64,000 nt of DNA. It comes from Salegentibacter mishustinae (GTDB taxonomy: Bacteria > Bacteroidota > Bacteroidia > Flavobacteriales > Flavobacteriaceae). Of the stretch, positions 47,151-56,444 are shown one piece after another. Positions within the stretch are counted from its first letter, which is position 1. Every line of letters begins with the position of its first letter. Where the stretch lies: positions 2,294,001 to 2,358,000 of the forward strand of contig NZ_LLKN01000002.1 in the NCBI RefSeq assembly GCF_002900095.1. The letters are read 5' to 3'. The notes beneath the pieces were generated by a model that worked only from the letters and a program-made list of their open reading frames with translations, was not told the origin of the DNA and ran no database searches. The translations under genes and the position numbers were made by a program.

Positions 47151-49262
47151 TTAATTAATAAAGATTTTATCTATTTCTATTTGTTTGTCTTTATCTACGC
47201 CAAATTTCAGGGCGTATCGATCTAAAATTTTCCTTTCAATGTTACTTATTCCACCGTCTTCTAAAAATTCCTTTATTTCTTGAATATAATTCAACTCATT
47301 TTCAGCATAACCTGTTGTCAGTATTTCATTTTCGATAATTAACGCATCTTCTTCGGATATACCATACCTTTTTATTTTTCGGTTCAAAATATTCCTTTCC
47401 ATATCATCTATGATTCCATCATCCTCAATCATAACCAACACATCTTCTCTATACTTTTTCAAATTTGTATCGATCTCCTTATTATTATTGTTTTCGTCAA
47501 TTAAAAGTTTAGATTCAATGTTTTTATTTGGCTGCAAATTCTCGACATCCTCAAATTCAACAGTTAGGATCCATTCATGTGTGTTTTTCGAAGATGTAGC
47601 AATTTCGTTCTCACCATTATAGGTAACTCCAATTTTGGGCAATAATAATTTTAATTCAGCATCAATTTGTTTCAACTCATGAGAAGAAATATTTTCACTC
47701 TGAGAACTAGAAATTATTTCATTATGTGCCATAATGTTACCATTTAATCTTTGATCAACTAATCTTTGCCAATTTAGGTCAGAATGGTACCAGATTAAAT
47801 TTGTTGGAACAAAAGGGGCTTTGACTGGTTTGAAAACTTGTTTCTTTGAAATTTTTAATTTTCCATCAATCAAGGTGTTTTCGGTATTCTCTCCTTTATA
47901 GTTAACATGAGCGCTGTTAATTTTATAGTCAATTTTGGCGTCTACTTCGGTACTGGATGTCGCCTTTTGATCTGAAGAGTTACTTTTAGAACTAGAAATT
48001 TCTAAACTTTTAGCGCCCAGGCATTGGAGGAGATAACTAAATTCATTTATTCTGTCGAGAAAAAGTTCTTCACTATAATCCTTTAAAGGTAGATAAAGGT
48101 TTTGCTTATGAGGGTGGCAGGTATATATCTCGTTAAGATGCGGATGTCCTATAGGAAATTTGATATTTAATGGAAGGTCATTTTTCTTTAAAATAACAAT
48201 TTCATTCGATTTTGTAGAGTGGATATCTTCTCCAATAAAAATTAATTTGCGTTGATTATACGAAATATCTGAAAAGACTTGCTTGAGTTTACTATAGGAT
48301 TCCTCTTTTAGAATAAAAGCGTCTTTTTTATACTTCGCTTCCTCATAATTCTCTTCGCTTTTAGCTAAATAATTTATTGCCGGTAAAAAGTTATTTGTTT
48401 TCATTAAAATTTCACCCTTCAGTTCATAAGAATATGGAGGCGCCTCGTCATTATCAGGATATTTTTCAATGTATCTATCAATTACTTTTAAAGCTTCTTC
48501 AAATTCTTCCAAATTGATTAAGGATAAGGTCCTATTTATATAGTAAAATATAGTGTTTTCATAGGATATGTCTTCAACTTCATATGTGTTTCTAAAATCA
48601 TCCAAGGTATTTAAGGCTTCCTTAAAATTATTATTTTCAATCAGATCTATAATTTTTGTTTTTGATTCATTATGTTCATTGATGGAAGCAAAACTGATTT
48701 GTTTTTTATAATCTACAATTTCATTGAAAAGATCATTTAAAATTCTACAAGTTTCTAAATCATCTGTACAAAATTCGCCCGTGTATATATCTGAATGATG
48801 AGTTTCATTCTTATAATAAAACCTAAAAAAACATTCTTCATCGTCCGAATACATAAGCTCTACAAGATCGATATCTTCCCATAATATAATTGCCTGTTGG
48901 TAATCTGTCTTTCCGTTACTTTCATTCTCTATAGTTGATGAATTAATAATACCTTCCTCAACTATTAGAAGTGATTCATAAAAATTTAGATTTTTGCTTT
49001 CCCAGAAATTTGATTGATCGTCTGAAAAACTAAAGACGAAAGCAAGCAATAAATTGTTTTCGGCTTCTATTAAATTTTCTTCCTCTTCAAATGCAGCATT
49101 AGTCTCAATTAGTAATTTATTGTAAGCATTTCTACCTATAATCCGTTTTTCATCGTATGATAGTAGCTGTCCTTCTTCTTCTAGATACACATCACCGAAA
49201 AAATTAAGCTTGTTTGAGCATAAACTAAAGGTATACTTGATAATATTGGAAATCTCACTCAT
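47151..49262 (-). CDS. Unrecognised TPR-like protein with duplicated acidic-helix modules at the C-terminus
   Basis: The start chosen is ATG 49262 (MSEISNIIKYTFSLCS, 703 residues); eight upstream codons are poor. The N-terminal third has no recognised domain. Residues of about 190-340 contain helical pairs resembling tetratricopeptides (EALKVIDRYIEKYPDNDEAP, SYELKGEILMKTNNFLPAIN). The C-terminus has two copies of a short module: IEDDGIIDDMERNILNRKIK, RYGISEEDALIIE, and LEDGGISNIERKILDRYALK, FGVDKDKQIEI, which resemble the acidic TerB-like helices found in signalling or defence proteins. The protein is not in an obvious operon with its neighbours. Function unknown. Confidence 0.65.
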   Translation of the reverse strand: MSEISNIIKYTFSLCSNKLNFFGDVYLEEEGQLLSYDEKRIIGRNAYNKLLIETNAAFEEEENLIEAENNLLLAFVFSFSDDQSNFWESKNLNFYESLLIVEEGIINSSTIENESNGKTDYQQAIILWEDIDLVELMYSDDEECFFRFYYKNETHHSDIYTGEFCTDDLETCRILNDLFNEIVDYKKQISFASINEHNESKTKIIDLIENNNFKEALNTLDDFRNTYEVEDISYENTIFYYINRTLSLINLEEFEEALKVIDRYIEKYPDNDEAPPYSYELKGEILMKTNNFLPAINYLAKSEENYEEAKYKKDAFILKEESYSKLKQVFSDISYNQRKLIFIGEDIHSTKSNEIVILKKNDLPLNIKFPIGHPHLNEIYTCHPHKQNLYLPLKDYSEELFLDRINEFSYLLQCLGAKSLEISSSKSNSSDQKATSSTEVDAKIDYKINSAHVNYKGENTENTLIDGKLKISKKQVFKPVKAPFVPTNLIWYHSDLNWQRLVDQRLNGNIMAHNEIISSSQSENISSHELKQIDAELKLLLPKIGVTYNGENEIATSSKNTHEWILTVEFEDVENLQPNKNIESKLLIDENNNNKEIDTNLKKYREDVLVMIEDDGIIDDMERNILNRKIKRYGISEEDALIIENEILTTGYAENELNYIQEIKEFLEDGGISNIERKILDRYALKFGVDKDKQIEIDKIFIN

Positions 49263-49550
49263 TTGTTTAATTAATATAATAATCAATTATTCATTTCTAA
49301 AATACTTCTCTTTATTAAATCTAAGAATTAGGCTAATGCATTATATATTCAATTAGTAAATGTGTGGATCCTGGAAGTTATCGTAGGAAAATTCAACTCT
49401 CATTCAAAAACTGAATATAATTATTCATTAATTCCTAAATCTTCATTGGCGCAACAGGGTTTGCTGAGTGGATTTTAAAACATAATCCATCAAAGTGCAT
49501 TTTTTATTTCTGTTTGAACACATTTGGATGTAAATAGCAATAAGGTGTGG

Positions 49551-49667
49551 TTACTTAAAGGCATTATGGAATCTGATCTTTTTATCATAAAATGTGGAAT
49601 CAGGAGGACCATATTTTTCTTTTAGTAACTTCTCTTTTCGTATTTTTTTGATATCCAGAGTAACCAT
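49551..49667 (-). CDS. Possible small protein (38 residues)
   Basis: An ATG frame reads MVTLDIKKIRKEKLLKEKYG, PPDSTFYDKKIRFHNAFK. It is basic and could be a fragment. There is no recognised family; the short length makes it uncertain. Confidence 0.3.
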   Translation of the reverse strand: MVTLDIKKIRKEKLLKEKYGPPDSTFYDKKIRFHNAFK

Positions 49668-49697
49668 TACTCGATTTATTTTATATAAAATTAAACA

Positions 49698-49826
49698 CTA
49701 ATTCTCCTCGTCTTCTTCTATACATCCCCATTCATATCCGCAATTATTACACTCGTAACAAACCCCATTAAAGAAATAATCATCGTGATTACATACTTCA
49801 CCGTCTGGATCAATTTTCTGTTGCAT
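49698..49826 (-). CDS. Cysteine-rich small protein, possible zinc ribbon (42 residues)
   Basis: The frame reads MQQKIDPDGEVCNHDDYFFN, GVCYECNNCGYEWGCIEEDE and then EN. The cysteines in CYECNNC and the following GC, with CNH upstream, look like zinc ligands. It is 54 bp past the stop of the 127-residue gene on the same strand. Confidence 0.5.
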   Translation of the reverse strand: MQQKIDPDGEVCNHDDYFFNGVCYECNNCGYEWGCIEEDEEN

Positions 49827-49879
49827 ATTCAATATTTTTAAAATTATTATTTTATTTAGTTACTCTTATATTATACTTC

Positions 49880-50263
49880 CTACGTTGTAATATTACCTTT
49901 AAACCTATATATTCTCTTAGCAACTTTTCTGTTCTCGCCACCCAATTCTATATTGGGATTTTTTTCATTGAAATTACCTACTACCTTTCCACTATTATCA
50001 TCCTCGTAAATTTCTTCTATTTCAACATCAACGGCATTTGCAATACGATGAGCAATGGCAAGTTCCTGACTTACTTTGGCGTTTAATTCATTCATTTCTG
50101 CCTCTGCTCTTTTTTTATTTAGTTCCGCTTGTATTTTAAGGATATTTCCCCCTTCTAATATGGTTTCGGATATAACTTGAGATTTTTTTATATTATCAAA
50201 AATCATTGAATGAATTGGAAATAGGGATTTAATAACCTTATTTGTATTTTTTTCTTGTTTCAT
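49880..50263 (-). CDS. Hypothetical protein (127 residues)
   Basis: The protein starts MKQEKNTNKVIKSLFPIHSM, with a central helix rich in Lys, Glu and Ala (AELNKKRAEAEMNELNAKVS) and a C-terminal basic RKVAKRIYRFKGN. It overlaps the end of the truncated glycosylase-like frame by 26 bp. No family is recognised. Confidence 0.5.
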   Translation of the reverse strand: MKQEKNTNKVIKSLFPIHSMIFDNIKKSQVISETILEGGNILKIQAELNKKRAEAEMNELNAKVSQELAIAHRIANAVDVEIEEIYEDDNSGKVVGNFNEKNPNIELGGENRKVAKRIYRFKGNITT

Positions 50264-50528
50264 GGTTTGTGTTCATATTGATTAAAAAAGGGAATAGAGC
50301 AGATTGCGTGAATTCTTCCATAATTTCACCATGCCAGTTGAAGTATCCTCCTCCGGGATTATACCCGATCAAAAGGATCTTTGGTCGCTCCAAAAGCGGA
50401 CTGAACAGCAATTGACAGCCTTTATATAAAGATTGGATTTCAGGATTTTCTTTTGCTAACCCTACGATTTGTTGATGCAAAAGAAGAGCTCCTTCAGAAA
50501 TTTCTGAATAGGTTGAAGCAGGCTTCAT
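50238..50528 (-). pseudogene. Truncated uracil-DNA-glycosylase-like gene (5' fragment)
   Basis: The frame of 96 residues starts MKPASTYSEISEGALLLHQQ and contains LERPKILLIGYNPGGGYFNW, the Gly-Pro rich active-site loop seen in UDG-superfamily proteins (usually about 200-240 residues). It then runs into HGEIMEEFTQSALFPFLINM and stops, without the rest of the fold. The right half therefore appears lost by deletion or substituted by the unrelated start of the next gene. It suggests past rearrangement at the edge of the island. Confidence 0.5.
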
Positions 50529-51032
50529 GTTCTGGTTTCGTTATTTGGGGATTTTGAGGGTAGGGACTTAAAATCTTGTTAAAGATAAAATTAATTTTAA
50601 GGATTTATTACGGAAATCCGCATTTTTTATTGAATTTATTCCGATACCATTGAATATTAATTAATTACTATTATTTTTTTAATATACTCATCAATTCCTA
50701 AAAAGGCATTACAGAAACTAACCCTCACAGCAAAAAATCCGGCTCCTTGTTATTCTTATAGTTCATAGTAATATTACTTTCGGTTTTGTAATCAGAATAA
50801 GATTCCGCTTCGTCCTTTAATTTTCCTTTACCCCTACATATTGGAAAAGTCACAGACTGAAGCGGATCTATTCTTAACATTAAACAACACGAAGCTATTA
50901 ACTTCGCTACTTATATTTTCAAAGATGAAAGGAAAGGACGCCAAACTATGACGTGAGAGAATTAATGCTGAAAAAAAATACTACTATAAACCTGCAAAAC
51001 ACCAGCCGACGCTAATTAATATAATAAGCCAG
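50529..51032. other. Non-coding stretch upstream of the TPR-kinase gene
   Basis: This 504-bp stretch has stops in all frames. It contains a loose inverted pair (gattccgcttc near 50811 and gaagcggatc near 50860). It probably carries the promoter of the sensor kinase gene at 51071. Confidence 0.4.
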
Positions 51033-51055
51033 GCCGTTATTTTTTAGCGGCTTTT
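51033..51055 (+). terminator. Hairpin with T-rich tail just upstream of the kinase gene
   Basis: gccgtta (51033-51039) pairs with tagcggc (51045-51051) with one G-T pair and a five-base loop, followed by ttttattta. It lies in the leader, 16 bp before the ATG, so it may be an attenuator rather than an upstream terminator. Confidence 0.4.
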
Positions 51056-51070
51056 ATTTAATTTCGCTTT

Positions 51071-52996
51071 ATGGACCTACGCCCCCTCCTTCATTTTTAT
51101 AGCATTTTATGTTTCTTCCTGCTTTGCTCCTGCACCAATGAAAAGATGTCTTCTGAGTCTTATGAACAAACCAAGACAGATTCTTCATTTACCTATTTTG
51201 AAAAGGGAAAAAATTCCAAAGAAATCAGGGGAAAAATCTCTAATTTCAATAAGGCACTTCAAAGCATCGCGGATAAAAACGACACCCTTTACCCTCTCCT
51301 CTTAGACTATAAAATATATTATCATCAGCGTTTAAAGGAATATGATAGCGCGCTTATTTTTGCAGATAGTCTTGAGCGATTGGCTACTTTCAAAAAAGAT
51401 ACAGAGTGGCTCGCTCTTGCGCTTTACCGAAAAGCAGTTATTAACCGTGATTTAGATGATCAGGAAAAAGTTTTTCTATATGCTTTTGAGGCACGTAAAA
51501 GCTATCTTCAATTAGGGGATGGTGCAAAAGCAGCACGTAGAAGCCTGGAAATGGCAATAGCTCAAAGTAGGATGCAGGATTATACTGGAAGCCAGGAATC
51601 AGCTACTGAAGCTTTACGCCATCTTAATAAAGAAAAAGATCTTCAGTATCTAAGCAGTGCGCATAACATTATAGCGATTGCATATCGAAATCAGGGCTTT
51701 TATAAAGATGCCCTTAAGGAATATGAAAATGCCCTTCGTTACGCCTCTAATTTAGATGATAGTTTAACCTATAAAAACAACATTGGATTAGTATATCGGG
51801 ACTTAGAAAATTACGAGAAAGCAATTTCAATTTTTAAGGAAAGCTATTCCAAGGTTTCTGAGAATGACTACAGTTCTAAAGCAAGATATTTAAACAATCT
51901 GGAATTTACGAAATGGTTAGAAAATAATGATAAGGATGTTTCTCCAGGATTGCTAAAAGCTCTGGAATGGAGAAAATCTTCAAATGATAATACTGGAATT
52001 GTATCAAGTTATGAGAATTTAGCGAAGTATTACGAAAAGACTAATAAAAATTTAGCTCTTGAATATTCTGAAAAATGGTTGAATGCCGCTAAGGAAAATA
52101 ACAATCTCCAGGCTCAAATAGATGCATTAAAACAACTTCTCGTAATTACTCCTGGCGACAAGGATTATATTTCAGACTATATTCAGCTTAGCGATAGTTT
52201 AAAGAAGATAAACTTACAGGCCAAAAATACCTTTGCCAAAATAAAATTTGATGAGGAACGAAAACAACAGCAGATTTCCGGCTTAGAGGCTTCGGCGGCT
52301 GTACAGGCCTTAGAAAACCAGAAGATTAGAACTCGGAATTACATCTTGATATTTATCGCAATACTTGCAATTACATTAGCAATTTTCATCGTTTATTATC
52401 TAAGAGAAAAACATAGAAAAGAGAAGATTCGCGAGACCCATAAAACAGAAACCAGGATCTCTAAGAAGATCCACGATGAGCTGGCCAATGATGTTTATAA
52501 TGTGATGAGTAGCCTGGAAGCAATTGCGCCTACAGCAACGATGGACAGAATTGAACATATTTATAACCGCACCCGAAATATTTCCAGGGAAAACAATGAA
52601 ATTAATACCGGGGAGGGATATCTCGATCAGCTAGTGTCATCGCTATCTTCTAATTGTCCCAGAGATGCCAGACTTATTTTAAGCGGGGAAAAAACCATTG
52701 CCTGGAATGATTTGAATACCGAAAAGAAACTCGTTATTTACAGGGCTTTGCAGGAAATCATGGTCAATATGAATAAACACAGCAAAGCAAGTTTGGTGGC
52801 AATTATATTTTCTTCTGAAAAGAATCTATTAAAAATTCAATATTCCGATAACGGGATTGGTGTTAAAAATGAAAGCCTTAAATCAGGAAATGGCGTTCAA
52901 AATATGGAAAACCGTATTTTTTCTATAAATGGAAAACTTAAATTTGATACCGAACAAGAAAGTGGTTTAAAAATACTCATCCAAATTCCATTATAG
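51071..52996 (+). CDS. Sensor histidine kinase with tetratricopeptide sensor domain, lipoprotein-like N-terminus
   Basis: This 641-residue protein has an N-terminus with lipobox-like LLCSC, six or so TPR units (for example SSAHNIIAIAYRNQGFYKDA, YKNNIGLVYRDLENYEKAIS), one membrane helix (YILIFIAILAITLAIFIVYY, about 423-443) and a kinase core. The H-box SKKIHDELANDVYNVMSSLE (H468) and the N and G1 boxes (LQEIMVNMNKHSKA, YSDNGIGV) show a HisKA_3-type kinase. The architecture is typical of flavobacterial TPR kinases paired with LuxR-like regulators. Its partner starts 9 bp downstream. Confidence 0.9.
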   Translation: MDLRPLLHFYSILCFFLLCSCTNEKMSSESYEQTKTDSSFTYFEKGKNSKEIRGKISNFNKALQSIADKNDTLYPLLLDYKIYYHQRLKEYDSALIFADSLERLATFKKDTEWLALALYRKAVINRDLDDQEKVFLYAFEARKSYLQLGDGAKAARRSLEMAIAQSRMQDYTGSQESATEALRHLNKEKDLQYLSSAHNIIAIAYRNQGFYKDALKEYENALRYASNLDDSLTYKNNIGLVYRDLENYEKAISIFKESYSKVSENDYSSKARYLNNLEFTKWLENNDKDVSPGLLKALEWRKSSNDNTGIVSSYENLAKYYEKTNKNLALEYSEKWLNAAKENNNLQAQIDALKQLLVITPGDKDYISDYIQLSDSLKKINLQAKNTFAKIKFDEERKQQQISGLEASAAVQALENQKIRTRNYILIFIAILAITLAIFIVYYLREKHRKEKIRETHKTETRISKKIHDELANDVYNVMSSLEAIAPTATMDRIEHIYNRTRNISRENNEINTGEGYLDQLVSSLSSNCPRDARLILSGEKTIAWNDLNTEKKLVIYRALQEIMVNMNKHSKASLVAIIFSSEKNLLKIQYSDNGIGVKNESLKSGNGVQNMENRIFSINGKLKFDTEQESGLKILIQIPL

Positions 52997-53005
52997 ATTA
53001 AGGCT

Positions 53006-53671
53006 ATGTTTAAAAAGGTATTAGTTGCAGAAGATATGGACAGCATTAACCACGCTGTAGCATCTATTTTAAATGAATTGAATATTCCGGAAATAACTCA
53101 CGCGCAATACTGTGACAAGGCATGGCTTTTGGCAAAAAAAGCCTCACAAGATGACGAACCTTTCGATTTACTTGTTTGCGATCTCTCATTTAAAGAAGAT
53201 CATTGGGATGAAAAGATCAAATCAGGTAAAGAATTGATCGCTCTTTTAAAATCTGAATATCCCGATCTTAAAGTTCTTGTGAATTCTATAGAAGATCATC
53301 CCCAAACGGTAAGAGAATTATGGGAATCTGGTAATATAGACGGCTATGTTTGTAAAGATCGCAGAGGATTAAAAGAACTAAAAATAGCGATCGAAAAACT
53401 ATGGGAAGGGCAAACTTATAACTCCCCAGCAATAGAGAAGGCTTTAAACCAAAATAATTTATTAGTTCTAAACGATTTTGAGATCAATATTGTAAAATTT
53501 CTTTCCAACGGACTTACCCAGGATCAAATGCAAGAGGAATTAAAAACTCTGAATATAAAGCCCAGCAGTAAAAGTGCGATTGAAAAAAGACTAAAAGATT
53601 TGAGAGAAGAGTTTAACGCCAACACGAATCCTCATTTGGTATCCATAATGAAAGATCTTCAACTGATTTAA
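53006..53671 (+). CDS. Response regulator with C-terminal DNA-binding helices
   Basis: This 221-residue protein has a receiver domain with acidic pair E9-D10 and phospho-acceptor D59 in LLVCDLSFKED, followed by an unusual acidic loop (HWDEKIKSGKE). The conserved Thr/Ser is in LVNSI and the Lys in YVCKD. The C-terminal half has a LuxR/sigma4-like layout (LNDFEINIVKFLSNGLTQDQ, KSAIEKRLKDLREEF). It is the partner of the upstream TPR-kinase. Confidence 0.85.
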   Translation: MFKKVLVAEDMDSINHAVASILNELNIPEITHAQYCDKAWLLAKKASQDDEPFDLLVCDLSFKEDHWDEKIKSGKELIALLKSEYPDLKVLVNSIEDHPQTVRELWESGNIDGYVCKDRRGLKELKIAIEKLWEGQTYNSPAIEKALNQNNLLVLNDFEINIVKFLSNGLTQDQMQEELKTLNIKPSSKSAIEKRLKDLREEFNANTNPHLVSIMKDLQLI

Positions 53672-53901
53672 GTTTTAATATTTTGGCCATATTGAGTTGA
53701 ATTTATTTTAAAAAAGAATGGTATATTTTAACTTGAAAATGTCTAGAAAACATGAGTCGAAACGTTAAAGTTTGTTAAAGCGAGACCAATTCGGTGACCA
53801 ATAAATTTCACCCCTTTGGGAGGACCTGTAAACACTATAAAGTTGAAATTCCGGTCGTCCCCTCCGAAAGCACTTTAAACAATAACCCCTGAATTTTATT
53901 A

Positions 53902-53928
53902 CAAAAAAAGGGCGGTTAAAACCGCCCC
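53902..53928 (-). terminator. Terminator 3' of the 138-residue gene
   Basis: The stem gggcggtt (53910-53917) with aaccgccc (53920-53927) is very stable. On the minus strand it is followed by seven T. It lies 35 bp beyond the stop of the gene at 53963. Confidence 0.85.
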
Positions 53929-53962
53929 AAATTAGTCAACCAAACACAGTCTAATTTAAAAA

Positions 53963-54379
53963 CTAGTTGAAACTAACTTTTAAGAATTTAAAGATTAAAG
54001 CTTTAAGCTGTCGAAAATCTTTAAAATGTTTGCGAAGCGTAGTTTTAAAAACCAGGTGATCTTTTAAGTAAAAGTTTTCACATTGCACATCGTCACATTC
54101 TTTTAAGCCTTCCAGTTTATTTTTGTAATCGAAGAAAGTGCTTAAGTGAAACTCATTTGCTTTATTTATTAGCTCAAGTTGCTTCTTTAAATAAGAGGCA
54201 TCTTCTTTATTTATCGCTACACTTACAGTTTCCTTCAAGCCCGATCCCAGAATATTGCTAAAGAAATCAATTTCCTCACTAATAATAACAAGGCGGTCTT
54301 CCCAGTCTTCTGATTCCGATTGGATACTTAAAATTTGTATTTCTTCATCATTATGATGTTCCTGAAATTTTTCCATCAT
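53963..54379 (-). CDS. Hypothetical protein (138 residues)
   Basis: An acidic N-terminal half (MMEKFQEHHNDEEIQILSIQ) precedes helices with a C-rich loop KECDDVQCENFYL and a basic C-terminus (FKDFRQLKALIFKF). No family is recognised. It starts 6 bp after the Gre-like gene and is followed by a strong terminator, so it is likely the last gene of an operon with gdhA. Confidence 0.65.
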   Translation of the reverse strand: MMEKFQEHHNDEEIQILSIQSESEDWEDRLVIISEEIDFFSNILGSGLKETVSVAINKEDASYLKKQLELINKANEFHLSTFFDYKNKLEGLKECDDVQCENFYLKDHLVFKTTLRKHFKDFRQLKALIFKFLKVSFN

Positions 54380-54385
54380 CTTCCT

Positions 54386-54799
54386 TTATTTTTGCATTTT
54401 TACTTCCCTCTTCATTTGCTCCACTTTTATAATATTGATAAGGTTTTTGCCCGTAGGAAATTCCCATTCTACCTCATCTCCCTGCGCATAACCAAATAAA
54501 GCCAGGCCCATAGGAGCAAGTATAGAAATCTTATTTTCTTTGATATTGCTATGATCTGGAGTGACAATCTGGTATGTTCTATTTACACCAAAGGGAGTAG
54601 CGATTTCAACTTTAGAGTTGAATCTCACCACATCTTCAGGCATATTTTTTTCACTCACAATTTTAGCTAAATCAAGCTCGTTCTTTAGTTTTTCTATGGA
54701 GGCACGATAACTATTATCTTTATAATATTGCGCCATGGAAACTATACGCTTTAAAAGCTCATATTCTACCTCTTCAATTATAATGACATCATATTTCAT
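54386..54799 (-). CDS. GreA/GreB-C-domain / Rnk-like protein
   Basis: This 137-residue protein begins with a short coiled helix and ends with the GreA/GreB C-terminal FKBP-like fold: LAPMGLALFGYAQGDEVEWEFP. This is the Rnk layout: a nucleoside-diphosphate-kinase regulator that binds RNA polymerase. It lies 17 bp after gdhA on the same strand. Confidence 0.85.
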   Translation of the reverse strand: MKYDVIIIEEVEYELLKRIVSMAQYYKDNSYRASIEKLKNELDLAKIVSEKNMPEDVVRFNSKVEIATPFGVNRTYQIVTPDHSNIKENKISILAPMGLALFGYAQGDEVEWEFPTGKNLINIIKVEQMKREVKMQK

Positions 54800-54816
54800 T
54801 TCTTCACCACAATTAA

Positions 54817-56097
54817 TTAAGGAAAAATACCGCGCTGGTTATAAGCAGTCTCTATCCTGGAAATAGCCAGAATATAAGCCGCTGTTCTCCAGTCGGTGTT
54901 TCGTTCTTCAACTTCTTTTTCAACTTTTTTAAATACCTGAAGTAATTTTTTCTCTAATTTCTGCATCACTTCATCAAGCTCCCATAATTCACCATTTCTA
55001 TTTTGCAGCCATTCAAAATAACTACCTATTACTCCTCCTGAATTACATAAAATATCAGGGATCACGGTGATTCCCTTTTCTAAAAGAATCGCTTCACCTT
55101 CTTCGTTTGTAGGACCGTTAGCTCCTTCAGCAACTATAGTGGCCTTTATTGTATAAGCATTATCGCCTGTAATCTGGTTACCAAGAGCGGCAGGAATTAA
55201 AATATCGCATTCCAAACCGAAGAATTCTGCAGGATCCATCTCGTTTGCTTCAGTAAAGCCCTGGATAGAACCTTTTCGTGGACTCGAATGTTCAAATAAT
55301 TTTTCTACTGAAATTCCTTCTTCATTAAATAAGGTGGCGTGCGCATCCTGTACCGCAATCATTTTGGCACCATCTTCTATCAAGAACTTTGAAGCCCAAT
55401 AGCCTACATTTCCAAATCCCTGTACTATAAATGTTTTGTCTTTTAAAGATTCTCCCCGAGATTTCACAAGTTCCTTGGTGGTTAAATACACTCCAAAACC
55501 GGTAGCGCGGTCGCGGCCTTCCAAACCACCTGAACCCACAGGTTTTCCGGTTACTACGTGCTGATTTTGCGAACGTTCTGAAGTAGAAATTGTAGACATA
55601 TAAGTATCTGCAATCCAGGCCATGGTTTGCGCATTGGTATTTACATCTGGTGCAGGAATATCGTGTTCCGGACCTATATTTTCGCCTAAGGCATAGGTGA
55701 ATCTACGGGTAATTCGTTCCAGTTCTGCATCAGAATAATTTCGGGGATCTATCTGGATTCCTCCTTTTGCGCCGCCATAAGGCAAACCGGCCAAAGAGGT
55801 TTTCCAGGTCATCCACATGGCAAGGGCTTTGGCAGCATCTACATCTACCGTTGGGTGGTAACGTAAACCGCCTTTATATGGTCCCAGGGCATTATTATGT
55901 TGCACCCGGTAACCGGTAAAAATCTCTACTTTCCCATTATCCATTTTCACCGGAAAATGTACCACTATCTCGTTATTGGTAATTTCAAGTATTTTCTTAA
56001 TATTCGGGTTTAGATCAATGATTTCGGCCGTTTTATTAAACTGTTTAATAACCGTATCATACATACTTTGTTTGGGCATTGACTTTGTCGCTATCAT
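54817..56097 (-). CDS. gdhA: Glutamate dehydrogenase (Glu/Leu/Phe/Val family)
   Basis: This 426-residue enzyme interconverts glutamate and 2-oxoglutarate plus ammonia. The substrate region PYKGGLRYHPTVDVDAAKAL, AMWMTWKTSLAGLPYGGAKGGI with its catalytic Lys, and the Rossmann GFGNVGYWAS for the nicotinamide nucleotide, are typical. The length is normal for a hexameric enzyme. Upstream by 12 bp lies a small cysteine-rich gene and downstream the Rnk-like gene. Confidence 0.95.
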   Translation of the reverse strand: MIATKSMPKQSMYDTVIKQFNKTAEIIDLNPNIKKILEITNNEIVVHFPVKMDNGKVEIFTGYRVQHNNALGPYKGGLRYHPTVDVDAAKALAMWMTWKTSLAGLPYGGAKGGIQIDPRNYSDAELERITRRFTYALGENIGPEHDIPAPDVNTNAQTMAWIADTYMSTISTSERSQNQHVVTGKPVGSGGLEGRDRATGFGVYLTTKELVKSRGESLKDKTFIVQGFGNVGYWASKFLIEDGAKMIAVQDAHATLFNEEGISVEKLFEHSSPRKGSIQGFTEANEMDPAEFFGLECDILIPAALGNQITGDNAYTIKATIVAEGANGPTNEEGEAILLEKGITVIPDILCNSGGVIGSYFEWLQNRNGELWELDEVMQKLEKKLLQVFKKVEKEVEERNTDWRTAAYILAISRIETAYNQRGIFP

Positions 56098-56109
56098 TCT
56101 TTTAAAATT

Positions 56110-56274
56110 TTATTGAAAATGTTCACAATACATTTTTCGGTTGTCTTTCCAGGAGCAGTGGTGCCTTAAATCGCAATTAAAACAAAGCGTTTTAAAAAGT
56201 TCACTACCTGCGTGCTGTAGCTCCTTTTCGCTCTCCTCCATAACTGATGGTCTTTCCATTTCAACTATATTCAT
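56110..56274 (-). CDS. Small cysteine-rich protein upstream of gdhA (54 residues)
   Basis: The frame reads MNIVEMERPSVMEESEKELQ, HAGSELFKTLCFNCDLRHHC, SWKDNRKMYCEHFQ. The four cysteines (C31, C34, C40, C50) with nearby His fit a zinc or iron-sulfur centre. The 12-bp distance to gdhA indicates cotranscription. A plus-strand frame through this region is a shadow. Confidence 0.6.
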   Translation of the reverse strand: MNIVEMERPSVMEESEKELQHAGSELFKTLCFNCDLRHHCSWKDNRKMYCEHFQ

Positions 56275-56444
56275 AGAATCTGTATTTTGGAAGACCTTAA
56301 AGCTAAAGCTGTGCCCTAAAAATTAAAAAATGAGTAGGATAATTTTAATCGATTGATTATCAATGAAAAGAAAATAAAAATAGCATTCTTCTTATTTTCT
56401 CTACTGAAAAGAAATTACCCGGATGGGAGATAATTACCCGGAGC

